From: Paludibacteraceae bacterium
Lineage (GTDB): Bacteria > Bacteroidota > Bacteroidia > Bacteroidales > Paludibacteraceae
DNA length: 64,000 nt
Reading direction: 5' to 3'
Assembly: GCA_017527495.1 (NCBI GenBank)
Contig: JAFXPY010000034.1
Location: 1-64,000, forward strand
A program made the translations under genes and the position numbers. The notes under the pieces were generated by a model. It was not told where the DNA came from. It searched no databases and worked only from the letters and a program-made list of their open reading frames with translations. Shown here piece after piece: positions 33,284 to 43,017 of the stretch (its first letter is position 1; the number at the start of each line of letters is the position of its first letter).

Positions 33284-35794
33284 TTAATGTACTAAAACTC
33301 TAAATGTTCGTCTATTTTCAGCTCTTATTTCAAGAAGCCATAAGCCTTTTTTGTCAGGCGAATTAATTATGCTTCCTCCCGCAGAAATAGTGCCATTGAG
33401 CGCTTTCTTGCCCTGCATGTCATACCATGTGTATTCTCCTTTTTCGCGTGTCGTGATATAGAATTGTTCCCCAACTACAATTGTTGTTGCGCTGACTCTT
33501 ATTTTATCTTCAAATTCAAGATAAAAATCTTTGTCAACGAATTTAACTGGGCATGAACAGAGCGTATCACCTCCTTCCCTGACTAAGCACACCGTGTATT
33601 CCGACTCAAAGTCGTATTGGTCGTTCAAATTTAGCACTGACCTTGTCTCTCCTTCTAACTTTTCGCCATTGCGATACCATTGGAATGCCTCAAAACGTTC
33701 TAAGTTTTCGTTAAGGCTGCTATTTAGGACTCCAAGAATGTTTTTTCCTCGTTGAACTATATTTTTTGTTGCATTATAATTGACGATAAACGACTGTTTT
33801 ATTGTGTCGTTACCGCAATCATTGCTGTATATTGTCAGTTGTAAATCGTATTTACGCGCTGAAACTAATTTATCTATGCCCTCAAAAAGGAAATAACTAT
33901 CAGTAAAAGGAGCATTGTATATTTCTTTTGAATATTCGTTTTGTTCTTCGGTAGTTATATTCCATTCTGTTAGATAGATATGCGCATTCATCGGGTTGGA
34001 ATAATATAATTTGAAATTGCCTTTTTCGGCGCATATAGGATTTTCTATTGAATCGATTGTCAGTTGCATTTTACCTATTGACACTCTAATCGGTATGATA
34101 GTTTTTTCTGCTTGCCCTTGGCATTGGTTAGTGCTCAGTCGTTCAATTACCACTTGTGCATTGTATATCCCGTTTTCTTTGTAGTAGTGATTCACTATCT
34201 CTATTTTGTTGTCGGTTCCAATAGTGTCCGTTCCGTCTCCAAAAATCCATTGTATGCTCTTGTAGGGATAGTTTGGTTGGCAAGTAAATGTGATATTGTC
34301 TTTCCCGCATATCTGATTCTCTGTGTCGGGAGTAAATTCTTCACCGTTTATCATTATGCTTTCTGAAAGATTTTTTGTCGCGCCTCCGGCAGAGTAGGCG
34401 TAGGATTCTTTTTCACCAAATCCGTAGGCATGTGCAATAAATCCACCTCCGTTAGTAGCTTTGATGTGATGCTGTTCAGCTATGGTTGAGTGGTTGATGA
34501 AGTGTTGAGTAAAGGCATATTTAGGCTCGGCGGCAAGCGGTTTGAATTCGGAAGATATATTTACTCCGTCAAATTCAATATATTTGGCTGTGGTAGTGTC
34601 GGTCACGATATTTACAAAATGTTGTGGCTCGGCAGTCTCTTGTCCGTGAACAAGGTAGGAGATAAATGTGATTTCAGATAGTTGTTGTTCGATAGGGTTG
34701 ATCCATACCATAGCGGGATCGCCATTTGTCAGTCCTGAAGGGTCGTCGTCATGATTAGAAGTCATGTAGAGAAAGACCTCAATAGGGCAACTGCTTGTTA
34801 GATAGCAGGCTTCGCCGTCGCTGATTGGTATGGTGAGTGTGCGTTTAGGGTGTTTTTCTGGTGTGATGGTGGCTATTTCAGTTCCATTTTTCCATATTGT
34901 AGTTCCCCAATCGCGTGCTGTTATGCGAACATAGTCGTGTTTGCGTTTTGTGTTGGTGCCGTTTTCGTTTTTAAGCATTGAGCCTGTCACGACAAATTGT
35001 GTGCCCCAGTATTTTACAGGCATGGCTTGTTCATAGAGATGGTCGCGGTCGCGCACCTTATTTGGTATATTGGTGTGTGGAGCACCGCAGAATACGGCTA
35101 TAGGTTTGTTGGCAACAATATGTGTGCCGCTCAAGTCGGATGCGTCTTGTTCGGTTGCGCCAGACCATACATAATATACTTGACCGGTTTGCAGTTCGAC
35201 ATGATTGATTTGGTTGGCTGCTTGCCATGTGTTGGTTTGCGAATTCCAAACAGCCGTTGTCGGTGTGAATTCTATGTCTGTTGCATTCTCTGTGGCAACG
35301 ATAGCAAAATGTGTTCCTCGATTTAGTGGACCGCCATTATCCGGAGTGGTGTGGTCTGACGCTGGATAGTTCTGAACATAATATTCTGTTCCTAAGGCTG
35401 TTGTCGGCAACACAATGCTTGCGTCGAATGATTTGTTGCGATAGTTTCCTGCAAATACAGATATTGTGTCGGTGGAAGTAATATGAAGAGCTTTATATTG
35501 CGATGTCAAACTCTTTTTTACATAACAAGTACTGCTATCGCAAGTGTACGACATGATGTTGCCCGCAGTGAGCTGAACGACATTAACCTTGCCGCTGTAG
35601 TCGTTAGATATGCTTACTTGGCAGTCTTTTTTTGACGAGAATGTAAGAGTCAAGCCGTTGAGTTCAGGGCCCGGATTGGCTCCTATCTCATCGGCTTGCA
35701 GAAATGTAACCCAAAAATCTGTCCCTTCTGTTGTCTGAGCTTGCAGCTGCAAACAACATAGTAAGAGTAATATAATTCGTAGGGTGTGTTTCAT
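33284..35794 (-). CDS. IgGFc-binding-like surface protein (paralogue C)
   Basis: 836 residues. Signal peptide 1-19 (LQLQAQ); TTEGTDFWVTFLQADEI start close to paralogue B; IgGFc-binding-like region about 130-420 (FAIVATENAT, AVFCGAPHTN, AMVWINPIEQQL); PKD-like domain near 500-590 (WIFGDGTDT); and a C-terminal sorting-like domain with GEYTWYDMQGKKA ending TFRVLVH. It appears closer to B than to A along its whole length, so B and C are likely a recent tandem duplication. It sits downstream of infB with a short repeat-rich spacer. Confidence 0.85.
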   Translation of the reverse strand: MKHTLRIILLLLCCLQLQAQTTEGTDFWVTFLQADEIGANPGPELNGLTLTFSSKKDCQVSISNDYSGKVNVVQLTAGNIMSYTCDSSTCYVKKSLTSQYKALHITSTDTISVFAGNYRNKSFDASIVLPTTALGTEYYVQNYPASDHTTPDNGGPLNRGTHFAIVATENATDIEFTPTTAVWNSQTNTWQAANQINHVELQTGQVYYVWSGATEQDASDLSGTHIVANKPIAVFCGAPHTNIPNKVRDRDHLYEQAMPVKYWGTQFVVTGSMLKNENGTNTKRKHDYVRITARDWGTTIWKNGTEIATITPEKHPKRTLTIPISDGEACYLTSSCPIEVFLYMTSNHDDDPSGLTNGDPAMVWINPIEQQLSEITFISYLVHGQETAEPQHFVNIVTDTTTAKYIEFDGVNISSEFKPLAAEPKYAFTQHFINHSTIAEQHHIKATNGGGFIAHAYGFGEKESYAYSAGGATKNLSESIMINGEEFTPDTENQICGKDNITFTCQPNYPYKSIQWIFGDGTDTIGTDNKIEIVNHYYKENGIYNAQVVIERLSTNQCQGQAEKTIIPIRVSIGKMQLTIDSIENPICAEKGNFKLYYSNPMNAHIYLTEWNITTEEQNEYSKEIYNAPFTDSYFLFEGIDKLVSARKYDLQLTIYSNDCGNDTIKQSFIVNYNATKNIVQRGKNILGVLNSSLNENLERFEAFQWYRNGEKLEGETRSVLNLNDQYDFESEYTVCLVREGGDTLCSCPVKFVDKDFYLEFEDKIRVSATTIVVGEQFYITTREKGEYTWYDMQGKKALNGTISAGGSIINSPDKKGLWLLEIRAENRRTFRVLVH

Positions 35795-35811
35795 ATAAGA
35801 GTTTAGACTGC

Positions 35812-35877
35812 TCTGCTGTTAGAAAGTTGAAAAGTGAAAATTGAAAGGTTACTTTCACTTTTCACTTTTCACTTTTC
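35812..35877. repeat. Low-complexity AGTGAAAA/TTTTCACTT spacer
   Basis: AAAAGTGAAAATTGAAAG and then CTTTCACTTTTCACTTTTC face each other and can form a long hairpin, so it may also end the infB transcript. TTAGACTGCTCTGCTGTTAG at 35804-35823 resembles the repeats near 40.13 kb. Confidence 0.55.
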
Positions 35878-38715
35878 TTACAGCGATTTTGCTACTTCTA
35901 TCTGGTCGAAGGCTTCAATTAAATCGCCTGGTTGTATGTCGTTGTATGAGCGGATATTAACACCACATTCTGTGTTCAAACCAACTTCCTTGACATCGTC
36001 TTTTTCGCGTTTCAAACTTGCAAGGTCACCTGTGTAAATCACTATACCATCGCGAATAACGCGTACTCGTGAAGAACGTTTTATCTTACCGTCGCGGACT
36101 ATACAACCGGCTATCATGCCCACTTTGGTAATCTTGAATACTTGTCGTACCTCAAGCGTACCCGTAACTTCTTCTTTTATATCCGGTGAGAGCATACCCT
36201 CCATAGCCGATTTGATTTCTTCAATGGCATCGTATATGATTGAATAAACGCGTACGTCTATTTCTTCACGATCGGCAAGTTTCTTTGCTGTTGCTGTCGG
36301 ACGAACATTGAAACCAACAATGATAGCATCGGATGCAGCTGCAAGCAATATGTCAGAGTCTGATATTGCACCTACGGCCTTGTGTATGACATTGACTTGA
36401 ATATTCTCTGTCGAGAGCTTAATCAATGAGTCTGACAATGCTTCAACAGAGCCGTCAACATCGGCTTTCACGATGATATTCAATTCTTTGAAGTCACCAA
36501 TAGCCAAGCGGCGACCTATCTCTTCGAGTCCGACGTGTTTCTTTGTGCGTATTGATTGTTCGCGTTGTAACTGTTCGCGTTTGTTGGCTATCTCGCGAGC
36601 TTCATGTTCAGTTTGCATTACATTGAATTCATCACCCGCTTGAGGTGCTCCATTCAATCCAAGAATCAGAGCCGGTTCACCCGGAAGTACCTCTTTAATC
36701 TTTTGGTTACGCTCGTTGAACATTGCTTTGACGCGTCCATGTGCAGTACCTGCAAGAATGATGTCGCCTTGATGAAGTGTTCCGTCTGAAACAAGCACTG
36801 TGGCAACATAGCCGCGACCTTTGTCGAGCGACGATTCTATAATACTTCCCTTAGCGCGGCGTTTCGGATTGGCTTTCAGATCAAGCATGTCGGCTTCGAG
36901 CAATACCTTTTCAAGTAACTCAAACACGCCCGTTCCTTTCTTTGCACTTATCTCCTGACTTTGATACTTACCACCCCAGTCTTCAACGAGATAGTTCATA
37001 TTAGCCAACTCCTCTTTTATCTTTTCCGGATTAGCTCCCGGCTTGTCTATCTTGTTTATCGCAAAAATGATTGGTACGCCGGCTGCAGATGCGTGATTGA
37101 TAGCCTCTACTGTCTGTGGCATCACATTGTCGTCTGCTGCCACAATGATGATTGCTATATCTGTCACTTTTGCACCACGAGCTCGCATAGCCGTGAAAGC
37201 CTCGTGTCCCGGTGTGTCGAGGAATGTGATGTGACGACCATTCTTCAACTTAACATTGTAGGCACCAATATGTTGTGTTATACCACCTGCCTCACCGGCA
37301 ATAACGTTTGCATTACGAATATGGTCGAGTAGGGATGTCTTACCATGGTCAACATGTCCCATAACGGTTACGATAGGAGCACGGCTCTCAAGGTCTTCAT
37401 CGCTATAATCTTCTGTGTCATCCTCTATGCTTTGCACAACCTGTGCCGACACAAACTCAGTCTCAAAGCCAAATTCCTCTGCCACGATATTTATTGTCTC
37501 CGCGTCAAGGCGTTGGTTGATACTTACCATCAAGCCTAAACTCATACATGTAGAGATTACTTGCATTACTGATATGTTCATCATTGTTGCAAGTTCGTTG
37601 GCAGTAACAAACTCGGTGAGTTTCAGTACCTTTGATTGTGCTGCTTCCTGCTCCATCAGCTCCTCTTGGTGCTCTCGAATATGTTCGCGTTTCTCTTTAC
37701 GATATTTGGCACCTTTGCTCTTTCCTTTGTTGCCTTGCAAGCGAGCTATTGTTTCTTTTATCTGACGTTGTACTTCCTCTTCAGATATCTCTACTTTTAT
37801 CGGTCGTTTGGCAGCTTTTTTGGCTTTTTGGTTTGCACCCTCTTTTGCCACATCTACCTTACCTTGTTTGATGCGTTCGCGTTTTTTCTTTTCGCCCTGA
37901 TTATTGCCTTGATTCTTCTCGTTTTGTTGTTTGCCTTGCTGCCCTTGATTCTGGTTTTGATGTTGCTGACGACGCTCCTCACGCTCGCGTTTTTTCTGCT
38001 CTTTGGTCTTTGATTTCGGACGAGTTGATTGGTTGAGATTGTCCAAGTCGATAGTTCCTAACACAACAGGCTGTTTGGGCATGTTGTGACGTTTGATTTT
38101 GAATATCTCTTCCTCTTCAGGCTCCGGTTGAGGTTCTTCTGTGATTACCTCCTCTTCTTCTTCTTCTTCCCCTTCCTCCTCATATTCTTCCACATCTTCG
38201 TTTGTTTGAGCAGGTTCTTCGGCGGGCTCTTCCGGTTGATTATCAACCTCTACTTCCGGCTCTTTTGGTTCCGGTTCCGGCTGTGGCTCAGCAACAACCG
38301 GTTGTGGTTCAATAGTTTCTTGCTGTTGAACTTCTTTTTCCTCTTCATTAGTCGGTGTGTTTTCCTCTTGTTCGGTTTGTGGCTGTTCTGTCTCTGCCGC
38401 TTTTTTGCCGCCTAATTTATCAAGGTCAATAAAACCAATCTCTTTGATATGTGGTTTTTCCGTTTCTTCTTTGGGTATAGATACGGTAGTAAGTTTCTCT
38501 CGTTCCTGACGCTCCTTTTGTATGCGATCTGCCTCTATCTTTAGAGCCATATCGCGATTGAATTGCTTTGCCAACAACAAATAAGTGTCGTCGTCAATAC
38601 GCATATTAGGATCGTTGGTAGAGAAATCACCCATACCTTGTTTAGTAAGAAAATCGGTTGCTGTTTTCACTCCGATATTCAATTCTTTGCAAGCTTTAAT
38701 TAGTTTTATTGCCAT
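35878..38715 (-). CDS. infB: Translation initiation factor IF-2
   Basis: 945 residues. It brings fMet-tRNA to the 30S subunit. A long charged N-terminal region (about 90-400), rich in Glu, Gln and Lys, is followed by the GTPase domain: G1 GHVDHGKT near 452-459, [12 protein letters not shown], then the EF-Tu-like and C-terminal domains. The N-terminal extension is larger than in E. coli, as is common in Bacteroidota. It is the last gene of rimP-nusA-infB; 99 bp separate it from nusA. Confidence 0.97.
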   Translation of the reverse strand: MAIKLIKACKELNIGVKTATDFLTKQGMGDFSTNDPNMRIDDDTYLLLAKQFNRDMALKIEADRIQKERQEREKLTTVSIPKEETEKPHIKEIGFIDLDKLGGKKAAETEQPQTEQEENTPTNEEEKEVQQQETIEPQPVVAEPQPEPEPKEPEVEVDNQPEEPAEEPAQTNEDVEEYEEEGEEEEEEEVITEEPQPEPEEEEIFKIKRHNMPKQPVVLGTIDLDNLNQSTRPKSKTKEQKKREREERRQQHQNQNQGQQGKQQNEKNQGNNQGEKKKRERIKQGKVDVAKEGANQKAKKAAKRPIKVEISEEEVQRQIKETIARLQGNKGKSKGAKYRKEKREHIREHQEELMEQEAAQSKVLKLTEFVTANELATMMNISVMQVISTCMSLGLMVSINQRLDAETINIVAEEFGFETEFVSAQVVQSIEDDTEDYSDEDLESRAPIVTVMGHVDHGKTSLLDHIRNANVIAGEAGGITQHIGAYNVKLKNGRHITFLDTPGHEAFTAMRARGAKVTDIAIIIVAADDNVMPQTVEAINHASAAGVPIIFAINKIDKPGANPEKIKEELANMNYLVEDWGGKYQSQEISAKKGTGVFELLEKVLLEADMLDLKANPKRRAKGSIIESSLDKGRGYVATVLVSDGTLHQGDIILAGTAHGRVKAMFNERNQKIKEVLPGEPALILGLNGAPQAGDEFNVMQTEHEAREIANKREQLQREQSIRTKKHVGLEEIGRRLAIGDFKELNIIVKADVDGSVEALSDSLIKLSTENIQVNVIHKAVGAISDSDILLAAASDAIIVGFNVRPTATAKKLADREEIDVRVYSIIYDAIEEIKSAMEGMLSPDIKEEVTGTLEVRQVFKITKVGMIAGCIVRDGKIKRSSRVRVIRDGIVIYTGDLASLKREKDDVKEVGLNTECGVNIRSYNDIQPGDLIEAFDQIEVAKSL

Positions 38716-38814
38716 TTATTGAAGAGGTTTAGTTAATAATCAATTTGTTTCTTGTTGTGTGTATATCCAAGTATCAAAGCGAAGTTTTATCGCTTTGATA
38801 CTTAATTCTTTATC

Positions 38815-40068
38815 TTATTCAAATTCAGCAGACAATACTTCGAGCACATGGTCAACTGTTTCTTCCTCTAAATCGGTGCGTGAGATAAGTTCGTCTCTCG
38901 GTATTTCGAGTACGTCGCGTGCTGTCTCGCAACCGATATTCTTGAAGGCATCAATAATCCATTGTTCGATTTCGTCATTGAACTGATCCAAATAGATATC
39001 GTCAATCTCGTCTGTTCCATCTTCCTCGCGGAATACGTCAATGCTATATCCTGTAAGCATCGAAGCAAGTTTGATGTTGAAACCGCCTTTACCAATAGCG
39101 AGTGATACCTCGTCGGGACGCAAATAGGCGTTGGCATGTTTTGTCTCTTCGTCAATCTCAATACTTGATATCTTTGCTGGTTGCAAAGCACGAGCAATGA
39201 GAAGTGATGGATTTGGACTATAAGGGAGGACGTCAATGTTTTCATTGCGCAACTCACGTACAATGCCGTGAATACGAGCACCTTTGATACCAACGCATGC
39301 TCCTACTGCATCTATTCTGTCGTCAACACTATCTACTGCCACTTTGGCTCTCTCGCCCGGTATGCGTGCAATAGCTTTTATTGAGATAAGTCCGTCATGT
39401 ACCTCAGGTACTTCAAGCTCGAACAAGCGTTCGAGGAAAAGTTTGTTGGTACGTGAAAGAATAATTTTAGGGTTTGAATTGTTATTTTCCACTCTAATCA
39501 CAACGGCACGAACCATCTCGCCTTTACGATAGAAATCAGACGGGATTTGCTCTGATTTCGGTAGGTAAAGCTCGTTGCCTTTGTCGTCAATCAAAAGCCA
39601 CTCTTTTTTCCATACTTGGTACAGCTCGGCTGTTACTATTTGTCCGAGTAGCTCCGAATAGTGATGGTAGAGATTTTCTTTTTGCAACTCAAGAATCTTT
39701 GATGCTAATGTTTGGCGTAAGTTAAGCACTGCACGGCGACCAAACTTGAGAAAGTCTATTTTCTCTGTCACCTCCTCACCTATCTCGCATTCATCATCTA
39801 TCTTGCGTGCTTCGGATAGCTCAATTTGCAAGTTGCTGTCTTTCACTTCTCCATCAGCCACAACCTCACGGTTCTGATAGATTTCCAAGTCGCCTTGGTC
39901 AGGATTGACAATTATGTCGAAATTCTCGTCGGTACCAAACATTTTTGCAATGACGCTATGGAACGACTCTTCTACCACACTGATGAGTGTCTCTCTGTCA
40001 ATGTTTTTGCTTTCTTGAAACTCGGCAAACACTTCTGCCAAGTTGATTTGATCTGATTTTCTTGCCAT
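38815..40068 (-). CDS. nusA: Transcription factor NusA
   Basis: 417 residues. N-terminal domain (MARKSDQINLAEVFAEF), S1 domain around 135-205, and two KH domains (IPGERAKVAV...GACVGIKGARI and EVSLAIGKGGFNIKLAS) are visible. It lacks the C-terminal acidic repeats of E. coli NusA, which is normal here. It acts in pausing, termination and antitermination on RNA polymerase. A 285-bp repeat-filled spacer separates it from rimP, unusual inside this cluster. Confidence 0.96.
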   Translation of the reverse strand: MARKSDQINLAEVFAEFQESKNIDRETLISVVEESFHSVIAKMFGTDENFDIIVNPDQGDLEIYQNREVVADGEVKDSNLQIELSEARKIDDECEIGEEVTEKIDFLKFGRRAVLNLRQTLASKILELQKENLYHHYSELLGQIVTAELYQVWKKEWLLIDDKGNELYLPKSEQIPSDFYRKGEMVRAVVIRVENNNSNPKIILSRTNKLFLERLFELEVPEVHDGLISIKAIARIPGERAKVAVDSVDDRIDAVGACVGIKGARIHGIVRELRNENIDVLPYSPNPSLLIARALQPAKISSIEIDEETKHANAYLRPDEVSLAIGKGGFNIKLASMLTGYSIDVFREEDGTDEIDDIYLDQFNDEIEQWIIDAFKNIGCETARDVLEIPRDELISRTDLEEETVDHVLEVLSAEFE

Positions 40069-40117
40069 ATCTAATTATTTTCTTAATTTACTTATTTTAA
40101 AGGTTAGCCCGGCTTGG

Positions 40118-40330
40118 CCTGTTAGATGTTAGACTGCTTTGCCTGTTAGATGTTAGACTGCTCACTTCGTTCGCTGTTAGAGATCTCTTTTGTCTTTCAG
40201 CGCAGCGGTCTTTTGTCTTTGTTCTTTTGTCTTTCAGCGCAGCTGTCTTTTGTCTTTGTTCTTTTGTCTTTCAGCGCAGCGGTCTTATCTCTCACTTCTT
40301 GTTTCTCACTCCTCACAGCGCAGCGATCTC
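40118..40330. repeat. Two kinds of tandem repeat between rimP and nusA
   Basis: First, a 24-bp unit (core CTGTTAGATGTTAGACTGCT) at 40118-40141 and 40142-40162. Then the dispersed 23-bp unit (core GTCTTTCAGCGCAGCGG) at 40186-40208, 40223-40245 and 40260-40282, separated by 14-bp half units to give a 37-bp period. TCTCACTTC-type low-complexity sequence and CAGCGCAGCGATCTC follow. No gene in the 285-bp spacer. Confidence 0.85.
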
Positions 40331-40353
40331 ACCTCTTATTTCTCACTTCTCTT

Positions 40354-40818
40354 CTATATTTTCAAATCGTATAGTGTGTATTTTACTTCATCGTATTTGA
40401 ATGTATGAGTGATTATCTGAGTCTCTTTGCGTTTTTTGCCTTCAATTTGCACCTTTTCTTCAATATCAACCAAAAATTTATCTTCGTCTGCATCAACAAG
40501 TTGTCCGTGTAGTTTTTTGCCTTCTTTAGTTAGTATTTCCACCGGATTGCCAATGTTTTTCTGGTATTGCATCAGCACTTTGAATGGCGTTGTCAGTCCG
40601 CTTGAGCCTACTTCAAGTTCGTAGTCCTCTTTGTCGCGATTGAGTTGGCTCTCAATATGATGAGTCAGTTGGGCACAAAAATCAATGTCAACACCCTCAA
40701 ATGAATCTATTTCAACCACAATCCTATTATCAGCACTTATCGTCAAGTCGATGAGCTGATAATCTGTGTTCTGCAAAAAAGCTTCTACTATATCTTTAAC
40801 TATTTGTTTTTCTATCAT
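40354..40818 (-). CDS. rimP: Ribosome maturation factor RimP
   Basis: 154 residues, usual length. An N-terminal alpha-beta domain (VEAFLQNTDYQLIDLTI, VEIDSFEGVDIDFCAQLTHHIESQL) precedes an Sm-like C-terminal domain (YELEVGSSGLTTPFK, LVDADEDKFLVDIE). The family motif SSGLTTP (normally S.PGLDRPL) is recognisable. It acts in 30S subunit assembly. First gene of rimP-nusA-infB with its own promoter. Confidence 0.94.
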   Translation of the reverse strand: MIEKQIVKDIVEAFLQNTDYQLIDLTISADNRIVVEIDSFEGVDIDFCAQLTHHIESQLNRDKEDYELEVGSSGLTTPFKVLMQYQKNIGNPVEILTKEGKKLHGQLVDADEDKFLVDIEEKVQIEGKKRKETQIITHTFKYDEVKYTLYDLKI

Positions 40819-40894
40819 CCTATATTAAACTTTGTACTTGCTATTACGAAGAGAGGAGAACTCTCGTTCCCCTCTGGTCATCTCTTTCCGATTG

Positions 40895-40924
40895 CAAAAT
40901 TAATATTTTTTTTTGATTTAACAA
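40895..40924 (-). promoter_or_regulatory. rimP promoter
   Basis: TTG (40922-40924 on the minus strand), 19 bp, TAATTTTG (40895-40902). Confidence 0.75.
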
Positions 40925-40971
40925 AATTTTTATATTCTTTTTTGCAAAATAGTTGTGTAAAATAAAGATTA

Positions 40972-41835
40972 TTAACGCCAATGGTTCCACTCGCATACTA
41001 CACACCTGCCTTTGTGATTAGGCAAAATCTCGAATGTAACTTTCATACCCGCATTCAAGTTGTGAAGTTTTGCATCGCAACCCTCTCGGCTGAAATAGAC
41101 ATGCGTCAAATCAATCACGAATGGATCGGAAGGGTTAGGTTGCGCGATAGAATTAAGTCCTGAACGTGTGCCGAATTGAATGATACCAAAATCAGCAAAA
41201 AAACCTACTTTTATTCTGAATTTTTCAGGTACTATGGCAGCAACAGCCCCCAATTCTAAAGACCCTAATAGTTCGGTATTTAACCATCGTGTAGAACTTG
41301 TTTTTACCGGCTCGTAGGTGTGAAAATTATGATTAGGCATGTCGGTCAGAGTCTCGTAAAATCTGTCGTAATCGCCCTGCGTGGAGAAATAGCCTCTTTG
41401 TCTTGTCCAGCCAATACCATTGACAGACAACTTCACCCCGGCAAGAAAATAGAAATTATCAGTTTGCAAGCCAAGCATAATCGGAATATTAGCATCAAGG
41501 GCTAATAACTGATCGTTGCGATTTATTACTTCGCCATTATATATAAAACTCTCATGCTCGCTGTCAACAATGCGTGAGCGAAATGTCGTGTCGTTCAAAC
41601 CAATATTGCGGTCTTGAAAGCTTGCTTCAAAGCCTATATTTACAATAAAAAGATTTTTTTGCCACTGATAGCCTAAACCTATCGTACCACCACCGCCAAA
41701 TTTAGTTGTAGTCCAACTCAAATCATCAAGTGTCATACTTGTTCCGCCGCTCAACCAAGTGATGAAATAATTTTGTTGGGCAAAGCAATGAGCAGACAGA
41801 CAAGTGAGCAATATAGCAAAAAAAATCTTTTTCAT
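40972..41835 (-). CDS. Outer-membrane beta-barrel protein
   Basis: 287 residues. Signal peptide (1-19, SAHCFAQ), then alternating strands of a porin-like barrel: GGGGTIGLGYQWQKNLFIVNIGFEASF resembles the OmpA-family barrel at 28841-30577, although there is no C-terminal OmpA domain. Likely outer-membrane; no substrate can be predicted. It is transcribed alone from a clear promoter and diverges from the tRNA-Gly gene. Confidence 0.78.
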   Translation of the reverse strand: MKKIFFAILLTCLSAHCFAQQNYFITWLSGGTSMTLDDLSWTTTKFGGGGTIGLGYQWQKNLFIVNIGFEASFQDRNIGLNDTTFRSRIVDSEHESFIYNGEVINRNDQLLALDANIPIMLGLQTDNFYFLAGVKLSVNGIGWTRQRGYFSTQGDYDRFYETLTDMPNHNFHTYEPVKTSSTRWLNTELLGSLELGAVAAIVPEKFRIKVGFFADFGIIQFGTRSGLNSIAQPNPSDPFVIDLTHVYFSREGCDAKLHNLNAGMKVTFEILPNHKGRCVVCEWNHWR

Positions 41836-41854
41836 TTTTTTGTCATTTGGTTAG

Positions 41855-41885
41855 CAAAGGTACAACATATTACTAATTTATGCAA
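41855..41885 (-). promoter_or_regulatory. Promoter of beta-barrel gene
   Basis: TTG (41883-41885, minus), 20 bp, TACCTTTG (41855-41862). Confidence 0.8.
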
Positions 41886-41932
41886 ATAAGTTGTTAGAAA
41901 AACTTGAAAAAACTGATTTTTTTTATTTTTTT

Positions 41933-41963
41933 TTGTATGAATTAAAAAAAAAGTGTAATTTTG
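41933..41963 (+). promoter_or_regulatory. tRNA-Gly promoter
   Basis: TTG (41933-41935), 20 bp, TAATTTTG (41956-41963); the tRNA begins 80 bp downstream. Confidence 0.8.
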
Positions 41964-42042
41964 CAATCCCTTATTCAAGTGGTATCAAATAAAATCACAT
42001 ACCGTTATGTAGTGAGATTTTTATTTATATCTTGAGTTATTT

Positions 42043-42115
42043 GCGGCAATGGCTCAGTTGGTAGAGCATTGGCTTCCCAAGCCGAGGGTCGCGGGTTCGA
42101 GTCCCGTTTGCCGCT
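42043..42115 (+). tRNA. tRNA-Gly (CCC anticodon)
   Basis: A complete cloverleaf: acceptor GCGGCAA (42043-42049) with TTGCCGC (42108-42114), D arm GCTC...GAGC, anticodon arm TTGGC / GCCGA around loop TTCCCAA with anticodon CCC, and T arm CGGGTTCGAGTCCCG. The CCA end is not encoded. It reads GGG codons. Own promoter and terminator. Confidence 0.97.
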
Positions 42116-42178
42116 CAAATGTTGATTTACAAAGAGTTTTAGAAACGAATTTTGTAAAAACTGCGACATAATCCCGAC

Positions 42179-42213
42179 AAAAAAGCGATGGAATGATCCG
42201 TCGCTTTTTTTTT
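42179..42213 (+). terminator. Terminator after tRNA-Gly
   Basis: AAAAAGCGATGG pairs with CCGTCGCTTTTT (one G-U), loop AATGAT, then nine T residues. Confidence 0.8.
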
Positions 42214-42382
42214 AATACGGCATTATAATTTGTTTTCAATTAAAATTTTGTAGATACAACAACACAGATTGCACAAAATTATTTTATTGGTGTCCGATAA
42301 AAAACATATATGCATTGATATGTTATTGAAAATAAGCATAATATGACAAATATTAAAATAGGGGGCTTGTTTTTTTGAAAAT

Positions 42383-42880
42383 ATCGCGTAGCGATTCTCT
42401 TTTAATAGAATAATCAGGTTAATTTCAAATTTATATCCCGTAGGGATTTTCTTTTAATATCTTATTATCAATGGTTTAAAAGGAGCTCCCTACAGAAAAT
42501 CTCAGACTAAATAAAAAGTGAAAAATGAAAAGTTAAGGTTTCCTTTCAATTTTCAGCTTTCACCTTATAATGAGTTTCCTATGGGAAAACATTGATTTAT
42601 AGGACAAAAATACAATTATTTATCTAATTCAATTTTCGCAAGCATTTAGTATGTTACATTATAAGAACTTGTTTATGCCTGATTCAAAGGAGAAAAACCG
42701 CGATAGCGGTTTCATATTAATAGAAAATGATGATATTATTACCCCTCTGCCTAACCGCGTTAGCGGTTGCATATTAAAACACTTTTCAATATAGTATGAA
42801 TAATTGACAATGTGCAACCACTTGTGGTTGTTGAGTTTGTAATCTTGAATATATCTATTAATATGTAACGGCTACGCCGT
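42383..42880. repeat. Cluster of CATATTAATAG-family palindromes
   Basis: Six units: ATCGC-GTA-GCGAT (42383-42395), ATCCC-GTA-GGGAT (42435-42447), ACCGC-GATA-GCGGT (42697-42710), AACCGC-GTTA-GCGGTT (42753-42768), CAACCAC-TT-GTGGTTG (42815-42830), and reverse-orientation ACGGC-TAC-GCCGT (42868-42880). Four are followed by TTCATATTAATAG, GCATATTAAA or TTCTTTTAATA-like tails; the reversed unit is preceded by TCTATTAATATG. Stems differ but pairing is kept. The spacer 42214-42967 shows no gene. Confidence 0.8.
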
Positions 42881-42967
42881 AATTTTAGAAGTGGGAAAGT
42901 TTAGTAAATAAAAAGACTTTCCCTATTGGGATATATCAATTGGGACATCTATGTTTATCTTTAGAAA

Positions 42968-43002
42968 GAAACAAAAGGTGCGACAGTCGCACCTTTTGTT
43001 TC
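42968..43002. terminator. 17-bp inverted repeat terminator
   Basis: GAAACAAAAGGTGCGAC (42968-42984) and its exact complement (42986-43002) around one base. It lies 16 bp after the stop of the DUF4332 gene on the minus strand. Confidence 0.75.
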
Positions 43003-43017
43003 TATTTTGAGGAAAAA

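Noticed and set aside
42054..42239. Minus-strand ORF of 61 residues over the tRNA
   Set aside because: It is the antisense of tRNA-Gly and its terminator, a frequent artefact; the conserved-looking end comes from the tRNA sequence.
42383..42880. CRISPR array
   Set aside because: Units vary in sequence and spacing, are partly in opposite orientation, and no cas genes are near; they are hairpin repeats.
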